Assembly: GCA_035578175.1 (NCBI GenBank)
Contig: JAQMRL010000002.1
Location: forward strand, 129,954,171 to 130,018,170
Direction: 5' to 3'
Source: Catonia carolina
Lineage: Eukaryota > Arthropoda > Insecta > Hemiptera > Achilidae
Length of the DNA stretch: 64,000 nt
Made by a program: the position numbers and the translations under genes
Notes under the pieces: generated by a model
The model's database searches: none
What the model was told of the DNA's origin: nothing
What the model saw: the letters and a program-made list of their open reading frames with translations, nothing else
In this document: one piece after another, positions 45,066 to 56,800 of the stretch
Position numbering within the stretch: position 1 is the stretch's first letter
Layout of the letters: every line of letters starts with the position of its first letter

Positions 45066-46890
45066 GTATTCAGAAAGGCTCTTCACAGTAACTCAAAAGG
45101 TAGGTGGGTTCATATGGAGGAAAACAAATTGATAAAGAAATCAAATTTTAATAACACACATCTGACAAATAATGGACAGAAAAATTAACACAAATAATCA
45201 TATATATTAAGTGCTCCAACTACATCGTAAATATTTCAAATAATTACACAACTTTTGAAAGAGTGTATGAAGAAAGAATTTAAAACTAATTTACAGGCCT
45301 AATTTTCGACGAAGGTTCTGAAAATGAGGTCATCGAATAGATGAAGTATACCTATGACTGAATATAGGTATCGATTTGTACATTTAATTTTTTCCGATAA
45401 GAATTCGAAATATGGATTAGACAGGACCATTTTTCGTTTTCTACCCCTGAAAATCTATAAATCCCGAATTTTCGAATCGCACAACTGGAAATTTCCTGAT
45501 TTTTTCGGAATTATGTAATTTCTTTCGAAACTCTTCTGCATTACCAATAATGTGCAAAACAGTCGGACGTAAAACAAACAAAAATTCATCCGAAGCGAAG
45601 AAAGCCTTATAAAACAGGACCATTTATTCTTCATGGAAGTAGATGATTAAGCCCAGGATAAGTGTGGTAAATAAAAAAATTTGGTAATAAGAAAAACTTT
45701 AATTTACTATTTCTCCGTTAATCAGGGATTTTTACATAATGACGATGGGTGATGAAAAATCTAAACGTGGAGAGCTTCATTTCAAAAACAAAATTGACAG
45801 GAATTAGTGCAATGGTATCTGAAACTAAACTAGACAAAGAAAATTCTGATCTTTTACGTAAGTGAACATATTAGGCTAATAAATGATATTAATTTATTTA
45901 ATTGTGTCATAATTAATGGATAATGTTAAGAAAAACTGTATTTTTCGGTTTGTGAGAAACAACCGTAAATTTTTGTCAAGTTGTACCATAAACAACACAA
46001 ATTTCTCTTGTCACCAAATCCACCGCCATGATGGTTGTTCTTAACTCCACGGATCGATTCCTTTCCCTTCAGTTGTAAGAGAACCGTAGTTTGAAGAACT
46101 CTCTTATGTAAAGGTCCTATATAGTCTCTCTAGATTCTAGTCTCTAGAGGGGAGAGTGTCTTGACAGAGAGCAATGAACGGCAGCCACCGCCCTTCTGTA
46201 ACAATGACAGGCTGAGAGAAGCTGTGAACCGTCCCATCCTGTCTCGTAGTCTTCAACAGCTCTCTCTAACTTTTCTCTTCACCACTTTGTACGATATCCC
46301 TCCGTCTCTTTCCTTATAAAATAGTCGGTTACTTTTATCGATAGCTTCTAGTGAGCATTTAACAGTCGATTGCATCTTTCACTTTTTTAATTGTGTGCAT
46401 ATACATTCCCCAAATGTCAAAGTAGTTTTTCCTTAATTCAATCTATAAATAGGCTACCAACTACTTGAAAATATCTTTCTTCATACGGTAAATATTGAAC
46501 GTACTGATTAGCTATGAATTAAAGTAGGTACTTCATTATATATTGTTTTATTAAGTACATTAAGATCAAGACATTAGGTTCCCACATTTACGGATCCGCT
46601 AAATTGAGTAATACAGCTCGATTACAGTTTTGCCAGTCCGGAGTACTTCGAATTTTAAAGGGTTCTTCTTTATACGAGCGAAACGAGAATATTGACAACA
46701 ATCTAAGTTCCTCAAGTATTTGACAAAATAAAACAATACTACCAACGTTTCCACAGAAAATGAGCGAGATACAAAAAAACTAATCAGGACGATTAGGTTT
46801 GTAACTTCACAGGAAAACCCTTCCAGAAGGCTAAAGGGAGATTGTAACAGAGATTTTTCGCTACCTCAACAATTCATACGATTAAAATTA
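45066..46890. other. Unassigned DNA
   Basis: No gene recognised. 'gcaaaacagtcggacgtaaa' at 45555-45574 matches a SINE-3-type tail, but no head precedes it. 46020-46340 is less AT-rich and rich in CTCT/GAGA with a palindromic 'tctagattctagtctctaga'. The frame at 45441-45623 has no domain. Confidence 0.4.
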
Positions 46891-46891
46891 A

Positions 46892-47215
46892 TTGACCCAC
46901 CGGGTTGGTCTAGAGGTAAAGTCGTCGCCAAAATCAGCTGTTTAACAGCTGATTTTCGGAGACTAAGGTTCCTGGTTCAAATCCTAGTAAACGTAGTTAC
47001 TTTTATAGGGATTTGAATACTAGACAGTGGTTACCGGTGTACTTTGATGGTTGGGGTTTAATTAACCATACTCTCTCCGGAATGGTCGCCCTGGGTCTGT
47101 ACAAGACTACACCTCATTTACACGTCATATACATCATCCTCATCTCATTGGGTCATGGGGTTGCTTATTGTTCTAAATTGAACAGATTGCAACGTACACA
47201 AATTAGGAATAAAAA
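46892..47215 (+). mobile_element. SINE-A, full length
   Basis: Nearly identical to the copy at 35192, including box A, the 27-bp palindrome, box B GGTTCAAATCC and the A-rich tail. Short flanking repeat AAAATTA. The 73-codon frame at 47013-47234 is the same accidental SINE frame seen in other copies. Confidence 0.92.
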
Positions 47216-47365
47216 AAAAAATTATAAACACTAATACAAAATTAAATTAGAAAAACAAAAATATATACGCTCCATCTACGGGGGTCTGCTTTCTTAATAC
47301 ATCATTATATTGTTCGTATCATCATCACCAACAGTTCATTTGTTATTGTAATACAATCCACAAGC
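47216..47365. other. Unassigned DNA
   Basis: No recognisable feature seen. Confidence 0.5.
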
Positions 47366-47650
47366 ACAAGAACTCAGGAGAGGTAGATAGAGGCTAAATG
47401 GCACTAGTCAGAGTTATCTCCTCTGAGAGTAATGAATTTTATTATACAGCCAGACTGTGGTAAATGAAGTGAAGATGTAATTTTGAGGGTGGAAGGTAAA
47501 TGCTTTTCAGAAGGCTTGGCATGCCGATAAGCATACTTTTCAACTCAGTGAGAAATGCAATGGTAAGCCACCTCACTACTCGTTTTACTTAGTAAAGTCC
47601 TCTAGAGGTTCAAACCAGCCTTCTACTGATGACCTTAACTACAACAACAA
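47366..47650 (+). repeat. Repeat B, 5'-truncated
   Basis: 'agagttatctcctctgagag' through 'gccacctcactactcg' to 'tgatgaccttaactacaaca'. The first ~100 bases are missing. Confidence 0.85.
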
Positions 47651-48309
47651 AAACAATATACAATAATGTCAAAAAAAATTAAGATACATTAACATTTTAT
47701 CGAGAACAAAATTGGGACAATTTTAAGCACTTCACATACACAGAGTAATTTTTAAGTATGGGAACGGCTCAATATATTTAGTGGTAGAAACAAATCCATA
47801 TATAAATACTTAAATAATTCACTCAAAAAATACGTTGATAAAAATCAATCGGTGAATATTATTATTTTCACAAATGTATACAGTAAAAGACACAAAGTGA
47901 AACAGAAGAACAAAGTAATAGTTGCGAATATGAACATCAAGTTAAGAGAATACAGTATAATTGGACGTGGTGTCTCCTTATGCTTTTCAGCTATCTGTCA
48001 GTCGATTTCATTTTGTTCTGCTCTATATCACTTATCACGTCACTCCCATACTTGGCTAAACCGACATCATGAAGCACTAAAGAAAGATAGATGCAACATC
48101 TAGACTATTTTACATTGCGATGTTATTAAGTTCGTCCATTTGATACCTCACGAGAAATATAAGAAATGTATCATAAAAAAAGGAAAACACTTTACAGAGA
48201 GAAAACTTTCTATTTAACAGTTCATCAGACACTGCAATTATTCCATAATAAACCCCCATACATTATTAAATTATTTACAAAAATGTTAAACCTATCATAT
48301 AAATCTTCT
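47651..48309. other. Unassigned AT-rich DNA
   Basis: No recognisable feature seen. Frames at 47852-48103 and 48166-48387 have no known domain; the second partly overlaps the LINE that follows. Confidence 0.45.
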
Positions 48310-48985
48310 TTTCGAAGAGATGGGACATTTAAAAGTAGGCAACGAAAACATACAGGAAGTTGGGGAATTTTGCTATCTAGGGAGTAAAATAACAAAGAAT
48401 GGTAGAAGCACAAGTGATATCAGAAGTAGAATTGCTTAAGCTAGAAAAGCCTTTGAAATGAAAAACAGGTTACTGACTACAAACATTGATTAACAGATTA
48501 GGAAAAATTTCTTAAAACATTACGTTTGGAGTGTAGCATTATACGGGAGTGAAACGTGGGTGATAGGGGCTGTAGAAAAGAAGAGGATAGAAGCTTTTAA
48601 AATGTGGAGTTATAGGAAAATGTTAAAGATTAGGTGGGTGGGTAAAATAAGTAATTTAGAGGTTCTTAGGCGAGTGTAAGAAAAAAGAAGTATATGGAAG
48701 CATCTTACCAGAAAAAGGGATAGGCTAGTGGGGCATATCTATCTTAAGACATCCAGGTATTGGGCTATCAATAATGGAGGGTAATATTGAGGGAGTAAAT
48801 TTGAAGGCCGCACAGATTAGAATATATAAGGCAAATTACAAAAGATGTAGGGTGTTACAGGTATGGAGATATGAAACGACTTGCGCAAGATAGAACAACC
48901 ACATAGAACAGCTTGAAGATAGAACAGCTTGGAGAACTGCATCAAACCAGTCGAGAGACTGATGACAAAAAAAATAAAAACCAAA
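48310..48985 (+). pseudogene. LINE family 1 polymerase end, longest copy
   Basis: Readings in order: LKVGNENIQEVGEFCYLGSK, ITKNGRSTSDIRSRIA, 'ARKAFEMKNRLLTTNID', 'NFLKHYVWSVALYGSETW', 'VIGAVEKKRIEAFKMW', 'YRKMLKIRWVGKISNLEVL', then a frame-shifted 'MEGNIEG', and finally 'MKRLAQDRT' and 'LEDRTAWRTASNQSRD' before the stop and an A-rich tail. A short duplication of 'gatagaacagcttgg'-like sequence precedes the end. This copy best defines family 1. It is frame-shifted several times and 5'-truncated within the palm domain. Confidence 0.88.
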
Positions 48986-49334
48986 ATAAATTTTCTGGTT
49001 GTTTTTTCTTGTACTTTTTAGCTTATTTAAGGGAAGAGAAAAAATTCGACTTGGTTTTTTTCTCGCATACGGCTAATTTTAGGTGAGGTGACTTAAGACG
49101 TTTCTGGAAGTTCTTTTTGCAGCCTACATTCTCAGCATTCGCTCACTATAGGCTTTCCTCCTTTCTTCTGTCTACCCGATGTTCTGTTTTTGCTCTTCAT
49201 GCTTGTAAAGCCTTTAAAGTTCGTAATTATAATATTTTCACAGCTCCGTGGAACCTACATCATAAACCGCCCTTACACACACACGCGCAGCACCCCTATA
49301 CGTATACCTGCCTAGCGGTGTTCTACATTCATCA
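48986..49334. other. Unassigned DNA with short dispersed repeat
   Basis: 49140-49215 matches 43340-43415. No other feature recognised. The 73-codon frame at 49117-49338 has no domain. Confidence 0.4.
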
Positions 49335-49850
49335 GTAGTGAGTCATCCTACTAGGCACTTGACTGCAATACTACCATTTTGGTTATAATTATCTTTATCA
49401 AAATTGTATAATAACTTCCAAAATCGCCATATCATTCCTTAAAAAGAAGTGTCCAAACACGGTGTCATTGTGATAATCGGAGCTGTAGAGCTCCAGACAT
49501 ATTTTACTTCCGTAGTGAGTCACCCACTAGGCACTTGACTGCAATACTACCATTTTGGTTGTAATTATCTTCATCAAAATTGTATAATAACTTTCAAAAT
49601 CTACATATTATTCTTTAAAGAATGTGTCCAAACATGGTGTCATTGTGAAAATCGGAGCTGTAGAGATCCAGACATATTTTACCTTCAGTCGTGAGTCACC
49701 CACTAAGTACTTGACTGGAATACTACCATTTTGGTTGTACTTATCTTTATCAAAATTCTATAAATTTCAAAATCTACATATTATTTCTTGAAAAATGAGT
49801 CCAAACACGGTGTCATTGTGAAAATCCTAAGCATTTCTGATGTTGGATTT
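49335..49850. repeat. Tandem repeat, 176-177 bp unit, about 2.9 copies
   Basis: Units start at 49335, 49512 and about 49688 with 'gtagtgagtcacccactagg' or close forms. Each holds 'ctaccattttggtt', 'atcaaaattgtataa' and 'aaacacggtgtcattgtg'. Unit 3 breaks at about 49826. A diverged 'atggagctccgaacatatt' at 49900 suggests its end lies beyond an inserted piece. Confidence 0.9.
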
Positions 49851-50384
49851 CATTCTGACTGCCGTTGTTCAATAATATTAACTATATATAGGTCCGGAGA
49901 TATGGAGCTCCGAACATATTATTGTCAGATTTGTTTCGGTTCATTAAGTTTTCTCGGTTTACTCCGGTTTTCTCAATATCCTCTCGTTCTCCTGCACCAA
50001 AAAGTGTTAGGAGCGATCAAAACCGGTAAATGCTTCGGCCGGGTCGGTAAGTTTCATATTTCGAGGTGCGACCTCCATATGATTGCCTTCGATAGGTAGA
50101 GTGCCTGCCCTACGGAACTGAAGAGGACAGCTTATGGCTTACAACCGTAGTGCTAAATCAGCTCAAGCGAGGTTACTCAATTCCATAATTTTAATTCATC
50201 AGGTGACTAGACGGCATGATTCGACTTTATATTTTTTAAACATTTAGAAAATAATAATAGCCGTAAGGTTATTTCTTAAATCATTAACTTTTACCGATTT
50301 CAACAAATTTTTCATGTGTGGCGAGTGTTTCTTCATCAAGTGTTTCATGTATTTATTAGAAAAGGAAACATATTTTATAAATCC
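49851..50384. other. Unassigned DNA
   Basis: No gene recognised. The 103-codon frame at 49788-50099 begins in the tandem repeat and has no domain. Confidence 0.4.
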
Positions 50385-50640
50385 GGTCAGATCTGTGTTT
50401 ATCCCGACGGTATAGCAATAATACTGAGAGATATTATCTTTGAAATGGACTTAAAAGGAGATCGAGAGCCACATAAGTTCATTACTGGACAGAAAATATT
50501 TGATGAAGTTAAGAAATTTCAGTACTTAGGGAATACATTAAACCACAAAAACGTGATGATTTATTTCATATGGAAACAAATTTAACTGGGAAATTCAACC
50601 TACTTTGCTGAAAAAAAATTATATAAGAATAAATTAATTA
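50385..50640 (+). pseudogene. LINE reverse transcriptase palm/thumb fragment
   Basis: The end of the 89-codon frame at 50316-50585 reads VYPDGIAIILRD, a decayed form of the catalytic 'YADDIAII-R' region. Then comes KFITGQKIFDEVKKFQYLGN, TLNHKNVM, the 'F-EV--FxYLGS-L' strand just after it. Bases between these motifs are deleted relative to intact elements. A trailing 'NWEIQPTLLKK' continues the match loosely. The family cannot be fixed. Confidence 0.65.
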
Positions 50641-51837
50641 GTAATATTTAATAATTGTCTAACTTCTATTAATTGAATGGTTTTAAAGCCCTAGTCTTAT
50701 ATTTTTATTTTGTACAATGTTACTAAATACGAGAACATAACACCTACCCAAGGACATGACTTTCAGCTGTAATTGGGTAGGTCAATTTCTTACATCTAGT
50801 ATAACGTGAATTATTATTAATGTATTTTAATAGTCTTTAAAATGTATGGGTAGTTTTTGTAAGTAAGGAAAAGTATCCTGTAGATAATATGTAGAACTTT
50901 ATCAGGGCTTAAATTTTTAAAGTTTTAAGCTGATTTTTTTACAGTTTTGTTACTTAAAATAAGACAGAACTCTAAAAAATTAAATAAATTGTTTTTGTCT
51001 GATTTAATTATACACAGATAAAATGGAACGAATTACTTTTTGTTTTTGTTTTTTACTAAGCAGGTTGCCCCACTTCAGTACGTTTCAGGCAGTCTGGATT
51101 TTGTTAAGAAGAAAGAAAAAAGCAGAAGGTATATTTATGTACGCCTGCGTAAAGGCGCAAAGGAGAGGGAGAATAGATCTGCTGGTCCGTACAGGAAGAA
51201 GGCGGTGAAGATGACGGGCAGATAGGTCCATCAAGAAGAGGAAAAATACCAAACTCACAAGAAAAGAGAAGTAGGGGTTGTATAAGAGCGAAGTGGCAGT
51301 AACACAACAGGAAGGATGATGGCCTTTGAAAAGCACGTACACCTTACAGCCTATCTCTTCTAAGTTAAGTTGGCCATATACTTTTGTAAAATGAAAGATG
51401 TAGGCTAAGATGTGTTCTTATAACGTTTTGTCAACAAGGGGTTATGTAGGCAGAAAGCACGGTTCACTTGTTATTTTTCTGGGAATTGAACACTTAGTTC
51501 AAAGCAATATTCGATACTTATTACCACCCTATAAAAATATAATTAATTCTGTCTCTTACATAAAATAAATGCCTACCTACTATGTACTTAAAGCACTTGG
51601 ATTATCACTGGATAAAATTAATTCACAGCTTAAATTAAATAAATGAAATTACACTTCATCGATTACGTTCTCATATCATAAAAATATTATCTACGTAAAA
51701 CTTCAAATAAAACAAAATCATATAAAAAAAATAAATTTCAGAGACAGAATGTATTTGTAGTGAGAAATTTATTTATTTGTATAAAATAAAACTTTATAAA
51801 ATACTATAATACTTTATAGAATTAATACTTTTTAGAT
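50641..51837. other. Unassigned; GC-richer patch at 51040-51345
   Basis: The patch has overlapping plus- and minus-strand frames of 61-85 codons with no domain, and a purine-rich plus strand like the 5.2-kb and 7.3-kb segments. The rest is AT-rich with nothing recognised. Confidence 0.35.
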
Positions 51838-52700
51838 ATAATAATACTTTGACATATTTTATCGATTCATCTAATTCCTCATATACATGTTCTATTTCTT
51901 CCTCTTAATGCAAAAACGTAGACATGTAAACTTGTAATATAGTGGCAAGCTTTAGTTTTGTATATACTCTAACCATGATAAGCCTATCGCTACACTGCGT
52001 ATAGTAGGTCACTCTTTGCCCTATTTTTTTATTCATTACTATTCCTACTCCCCCTGTCCTCTGATGGATTTAGTGTTAATAACCCTATAATTCCCTGACC
52101 ATAACTCTTGATCATCGTCCCAACGCACCTCACTAATACCTACAATAAAATTTCAATCTATTAATTTCATATTTTGAATTCGCTAACCTACCAATTTGTT
52201 TTAAATTCCTAACATTCCATGTTCCAACTCGAAGAATTTCCAAAGTTTTTATCTTTTGGATGACGTTCCCTCTGATAGTCCTCACCCGCAGATCCGAGCG
52301 GAGGACTAGTTAATCTCCGTTTTACCAAAGAAGACGGCATCATAATTTTTTTCATATTTTGAAGTTTTCGAAGTTCTGGAAGACCTGCATTTACTAAGTA
52401 AGCATAACCAGAATCATACATGAAGGAGTTTCCCCATGATAATTCTAGTCATACAGAAAAAGGTGTAGTTTACTGTTGCTTTCAGCTTTTTGCTTAGCAG
52501 ACTGAATGCCCGAACCCACCGTCTTACAAATGGGCAGTCCTTCCAGTTCCATTCACCATAAGACTGTCATCATGTTGATGAGCAGTCACACGGGTACCAA
52601 CAAGCCATACAACATGAATGTATGGACAGGACACTAGCCTTCTATCCTAGCCGATTCCCTTAAGTATTTTGTAAAAGGAATTAATTAAGGGGTCTCCTTC
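51838..52700 (-). pseudogene. LINE 5' region with APE endonuclease, inverted
   Basis: Minus-strand readings begin with SPPLGSAGEDYQRERHP, then (frame-shifted) VGTWNVRNLKQIGRLANSKY, the 'TWNVR' start of an APE endonuclease domain. They go on to 'IGISEVRWDDDQELWSGNY', with the E-[VM]-RW catalytic segment, then GGVGIVMNKKIGQRVTYYTQ, CSDRLIMVRVYTKLK, and 'EEEIEHVYEELDESIKYVK'. This is the target-nicking enzyme of a non-LTR retrotransposon. Only the first half of the domain remains; the catalytic Asp-His end is absent. Upstream sequence (52440-52700) resembles the 5' part of such elements. It abuts a plus-strand LINE family 1 end. Confidence 0.85.
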
Positions 52701-52724
52701 CAGTTAATGACTATTGTTAATGAA

Positions 52725-52985
52725 TTTTTTAAAGAAGAAGTATATGGAAACATCTCACCAAAAGAAGCGATGGGCAAGTGGAGCATATCTTAAGACATCT
52801 ACGTATTGGTCTATCAATAATGGAGGGTAATATTGAGGGAAAGAATTGTAGGGGGAGGCAAAGATTAGAATAATTTAAGAAAATTACTAAAATGTAGGGT
52901 GTTGCAGATATGTAGATACAAAACGACTTGCGCAAGGTAGAACAGCTTGGAGAACTGCATCAAACCAGTAGAGAAATAATAATGA
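52725..52985 (+). pseudogene. LINE family 1 3' end, next to inverted 5' part
   Basis: 'aagtatatggaaacatctca', 'tatcaataatggagggtaat', 'gggggaggcaaagattagaa' and 'cttggagaactgcatcaaac' match the other family 1 ends, terminating in an (ATA/TAA)-rich tail. Only about 260 bases are present, starting in the 'EKRSIWK' part of the polymerase. Confidence 0.85.
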
Positions 52986-53050
52986 TGACATAATAATAAT
53001 AATACTTTATAAAATACAATACAATAAAATCGGATTACAAAAATCTTAAA

Positions 53051-53303
53051 ATTGAAATCTCAGAAAATAAAGAAATACAGGAAGTAAGAAGATACTGAAA
53101 TTTAAATATTGAGAAATAATACGAAATACAAAAGAAAATTTCTGTATAAGTAATATAGTGTAGAAAATGTTTTTGGATTCACGGATCCTAAAAACGTATA
53201 CTTACGGTGTAGACTCAGTTTCGAAAAATCAACATGAAAACAATACTTTCCTTCCCTATACAAGTTATTCATAATGGGAAAGTAAAATTAAAAATTATAG
53301 GTT
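53051..53303 (-). repeat. Left arm of a large inverted repeat
   Basis: It pairs with 53758-54001 read in reverse, over about 250 bp with moderate divergence. It includes an inverted repeat C 5' end (hairpin and 'gaaaacaatactttccttcc'). Confidence 0.85.
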
Positions 53304-53757
53304 ATAGAGAGGTATTGTAATGGAAATTTCTACGTATTTTCACCTCAGTCCTCCGTTAAGTGAACCAATTTCGACTGAAAAAACGAGGACAAAATGAGAA
53401 GAAATTTTTTTAAAAAATAACTGGACAACAAGAAAGGCTTAGGAATAACGAAAAATAGTAAAGAACAACAAAAATATCATGCGTGAGACAAAATCATTTA
53501 ACATGATCCTAAGTAGGCTAAAACGATAAAAGGAAGAAATAGAACAAACTGAAATTTTCTGCCCGAGTTGACTAGCTCATTTCCCACTCTCACTTACTCT
53601 TCAAAAACGAAACGAGGAAACCCGGCTTGTACATTATTTGATGAAATGGTGATCTTTTTATGAGTCAGAGAATTCGTTAAGTTGACTTTACATTACGTTA
53701 CGTCATCAGTAAGTTTTACTTAGAAATCTATTCTAATATTACTTTTTGAATAACCTG
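53304..53757. other. Spacer of the inverted repeat
   Basis: No gene. 53636-53715 ('gatgaaatggtgatc', 'cattacgttacgtcatc') matches 58290-58370 as a short dispersed repeat. Confidence 0.5.
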
Positions 53758-54001
53758 TAACCTATAATTTTTAATTTTACTTTCCCTGTATAGGGAAGGA
53801 AAGTATTGTTTTCATTTTGATTTTTCGAAACTGAGTCTTCACCGGAAATGTACGTTTTTAGGATCCGTGAACCCAAAAACATTTCCTATACTATATTTCT
53901 TATACAGAAATTTTCTATTGTATTTGGTATTATTTCTCCAAAATATTTAAATTTCAGTAGCTTCTTACTTCCTGTATTTCTTTATTTTCTGAGATTTCAA
54001 T
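53758..54001 (+). repeat. Right arm of a large inverted repeat
   Basis: It contains 'aacctataatttttaatttt', a repeat C 5' end from about 53775, then 'ttacttcctgtatttcttta' and 'ctgagatttcaat', each mirrored in the left arm. The 133-codon frame at 53848-54249 crosses this arm and a SINE and is not a gene. Confidence 0.85.
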
Positions 54002-54065
54002 CCTACTTTATATTTATGGTATTATTTTTACTGTTTGAAAAACATTGCGGTTTCTCGTTTAAGAT

Positions 54066-54378
54066 TTTTCTAGACAGTGGTTACCGGTGTACTTTGGTGG
54101 TTCGGATTCAATTAACGATATACTACTCTCTCAGGAATGGTCGGCCTGAGTCTGACCTCATTTACACGTCAAATATATCATATCTCATCTCATTTTTTAC
54201 AACTATTTCCACACACATTCTTACCAACAACTTACAATGTATGAGGTGAAGGAAATTGACATAACCAACAGTATTCAAGTATATATAGACAGTATGTAGC
54301 AGTAATTGGGTCTTGGGATTGCTTATCGTTTTTAAATTGAACAGATTGCAACGTACAAACCCCCATTAGGGGTTTCAA
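54066..54378 (+). mobile_element. SINE-A, head missing, with 110-bp insertion
   Basis: It begins 'tctagacagtggttaccggt' in the body. 54196-54305 is foreign, and the tail resumes 'tcttgggattgcttatcg' to 'cccattaggggttt'. Confidence 0.78.
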
Positions 54379-54964
54379 AAAATTACTATAGTAACTAATA
54401 TGTTAAAGTAACGTATTTTTGTACGGGGTAATCTCAGAAACTACCCAACCGATTTCAAAAATTCTTTCACTTATTGTTAGCTTAAACTTTCTGAGTAACT
54501 GTACGGCATTACATAATTTTTAGATTTTGAAAAAATTAAGATTAGTAAAATTCTGTCATATTTAAATTTTATTTCTTTGAGAAGGTTAGCTCTTTTATTT
54601 ATTGTTATACCATCTTACTATACACAATGTATTGTATTATACAATCATGTATCAGATGCGATATATTATAGGCGTCTCATCTGGCGTGCAGAGAGTTTAC
54701 CCTATAATACTATAAGGTGTATCAAAAATGCCCACTTCAAAACAAAATGCATGGCACAGTTTTCTATAAAGCGTACATTTACAATACAATAATACAAATA
54801 TTCATATAGACCCAATTATAATTTATAAAGCTACTTTTAAGAATATTTATACTTAAACCAAATTTCGGTAACAGTTTTGAAACAGCACTACTTAAATTTG
54901 TTAATTGATTATTAATAGTCTTTAATACTATTTTGAATTATTAATTGATTATTAAGAGTTTATT

Positions 54965-55325
54965 GTTGGTAAGCATTTTCCACCTTCGTCTGAGTAAAAA
55001 TTAATAATTTTTTGACGGATAACACTCCTGTCAAAATCATTCAAACCTGAAACAGGTTTGGCCCGTACCGAATATTTTTAGGGTGTCGTAAAAGACAGTA
55101 ACGATCCTTCTAATATTACTTTCGATTCTTGTTTTATTCGCGTAATTGAACGTTTTGACACACCAGTTGCTGCACTACGCGTTCGATAATTTTCTTAACA
55201 TCTACAATAAAAACACCGTGCTTCCTCGGTCATAAACGTAATTACATTAGCATTATCTCCCGAGATTGGCTATGCAGAACTTTACTCCCTGCGATTTTAG
55301 ACATTTCAAAGCTTAATGTAAACTA
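54965..55325 (-). pseudogene. DDE transposase, N-terminal helix-turn-helix remnant
   Basis: Shifting minus-strand frames read SREIMANVITFMTEEA, 'VKKIIERTSAATGVSKRSI', 'TRIKQES', 'LSFTTP.K', then (after a frameshift) 'DFDRSVIRQKIINFYSDE' and 'GGKCLP'. The pattern 'RE-I--V--FM-EEA ... RVAAATGVS--T--RI--E ... STP.K ... DDFD--VIR--I--FY--....P' is the N-terminal DNA-binding part of a family of insect Tc1/IS630-type transposases. The DDE catalytic part is missing. Assignment to the superfamily is from motif memory. Confidence 0.6.
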
Positions 55326-55418
55326 GTAAACGATAAAATAATAAACACTACACTAGGTAAATTTGTACTTTAACTTAAAAATTAACAAAATAAAATAGGT
55401 AGAACTATAATCTTAACA

Positions 55419-55442
55419 CACACACACACACACACACACACA
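55419..55442. repeat. (CA)12 microsatellite
   Basis: An uninterrupted CA run. Confidence 0.95.
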
Positions 55443-56039
55443 CTATTCACATTAACACACTATTCGATCTGCACACATAAAAAGACCCCTAGACACTGTA
55501 TAACCGTAATGATTGTACTGAACAACAAAAATTGATTAAACACTGAATGACAATATTCACTGTGCGTTTCATTTGTTAGTTAGGCGTATGTAGTTGATAA
55601 GCAACCTGCTGTCAAAACCAGTTTAATTTGTAAATAAACTATGCCTACTTATAAGCCTATAACTGTATAATAACAATAATAACTGATGATTAATAAATAC
55701 ATTACATCACTCCCCATTCGCTTTGTACTGTATTTACAATAAAAGAATAAAAGAATTGTCACTATAAAATGTATACATTAGTTTTATGAACAGTCTATAA
55801 CAACAGGTGAGGGACGGGTGGAGGTAGTACATGCAAGCTGATTCAATCGAAGCCTCCACACGCCAGATGAAATGCCTATAATGCCCTATGGCAATATAAT
55901 ATCTTTACTTTTCTCAAAATTTTTAAAAATTATTCACGGGATATCTAAAAAACCTTCCATCCGATTTCAGCATAGAAAGCTTTTTAAACCTTCCAAAGAG
56001 CAAAGCGACATATAATGCCCTTTCTCAAGCCATCTTCAT

Positions 56040-56800
56040 CGTATGAAATATAGGAAAGGAACTTATTGTAACATTTAAGTCAAAGTTCTATTCGGGCTCT
56101 GGGGGACCCGACACGAACATTTTTATCGAAACTGTCAACCGAAAGTAGTAGTTTATTCGTGCAATTTTTTACTTTTTTGCAATTTTCTCAAAAACGGCTT
56201 TTACGACTTTGTTTGAAATTGCCTTTTTGTCCTCTACTAGACAGGGTAAGCGGGATATCTGCTGAAATCTTAAAAAAGCTGTTGTTGTGGTGAAAAAATA
56301 TTTTTTTTTACAGATTGTGGCCTTAATACGGATTTTAGAGCAAAAGCGAACATAATCAAAGTAGTAATAAAATAAAAATCCTACACATTTCATTTCAAAC
56401 ATTTTTTTACCGCACTTAGTTTAACGTTAATTAATTAGTGATTTCCGTATTCTTAAATACAAGAGGTTTATTTTCATTTAGCCCAATACATTCATGATTA
56501 AAAATTTAGGTTATGTTTTTCATATTACATTGTTTACCATGTGTAAGGTTTGGCACCTTATGATTCCAAATTTCGATTATCTTTTTACTTTACCCAAGTC
56601 GCTTGGCATACTTAATCAAGGTTGAACCTGTTAAAAATGGTGTTTTTCTGATTCACTCACAGTACTAAACAATAGTTTATAACCCCCTTTTAATTACAGC
56701 ATAATATTCGTGATACCATGATTTAATATGTATTACATTTTCATTATTAATAATGACAAAAGAAAGTAGTGTGAGTATTTTACATCAAATTTTTTAAGAA
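56040..56800 (+). repeat. Repeat C, the donor of the mariner filler
   Basis: 'cccgacacgaacatttttat', 'gtagtagtttattcgtgcaa' and the 3' end 'ttttacatcaaatttttt' follow the family. It has private variants (for example 'atcgaaactgtcaaccgaaa') that reappear inside the mariner at 57719-57813. The 77-codon minus frame at 56169-56402 is not a gene. Confidence 0.85.

Larger units (their letters stand above)
54665..55882. mobile_element. Candidate DNA transposon with 29-bp inverted ends
   Basis: 54665-54693 and the reverse complement of 55854-55882 agree at 25 of 29 positions around the core TCATCTGGCGTG. A DDE transposase N-terminal remnant lies between them on the minus strand. I have not found a clear target duplication, so the exact limits are uncertain. 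Confidence 0.5.

Noticed and set aside
47013..47234. A ~70 residue frame recurring at 3346, 35313 and 47013
   Set aside because: It is an accidental frame in the SINE-A body, broken in older copies.
49335..49850. Possible CRISPR-like array
   Set aside because: The repeats are contiguous 176-bp tandem units without spacers, in a eukaryotic genome.
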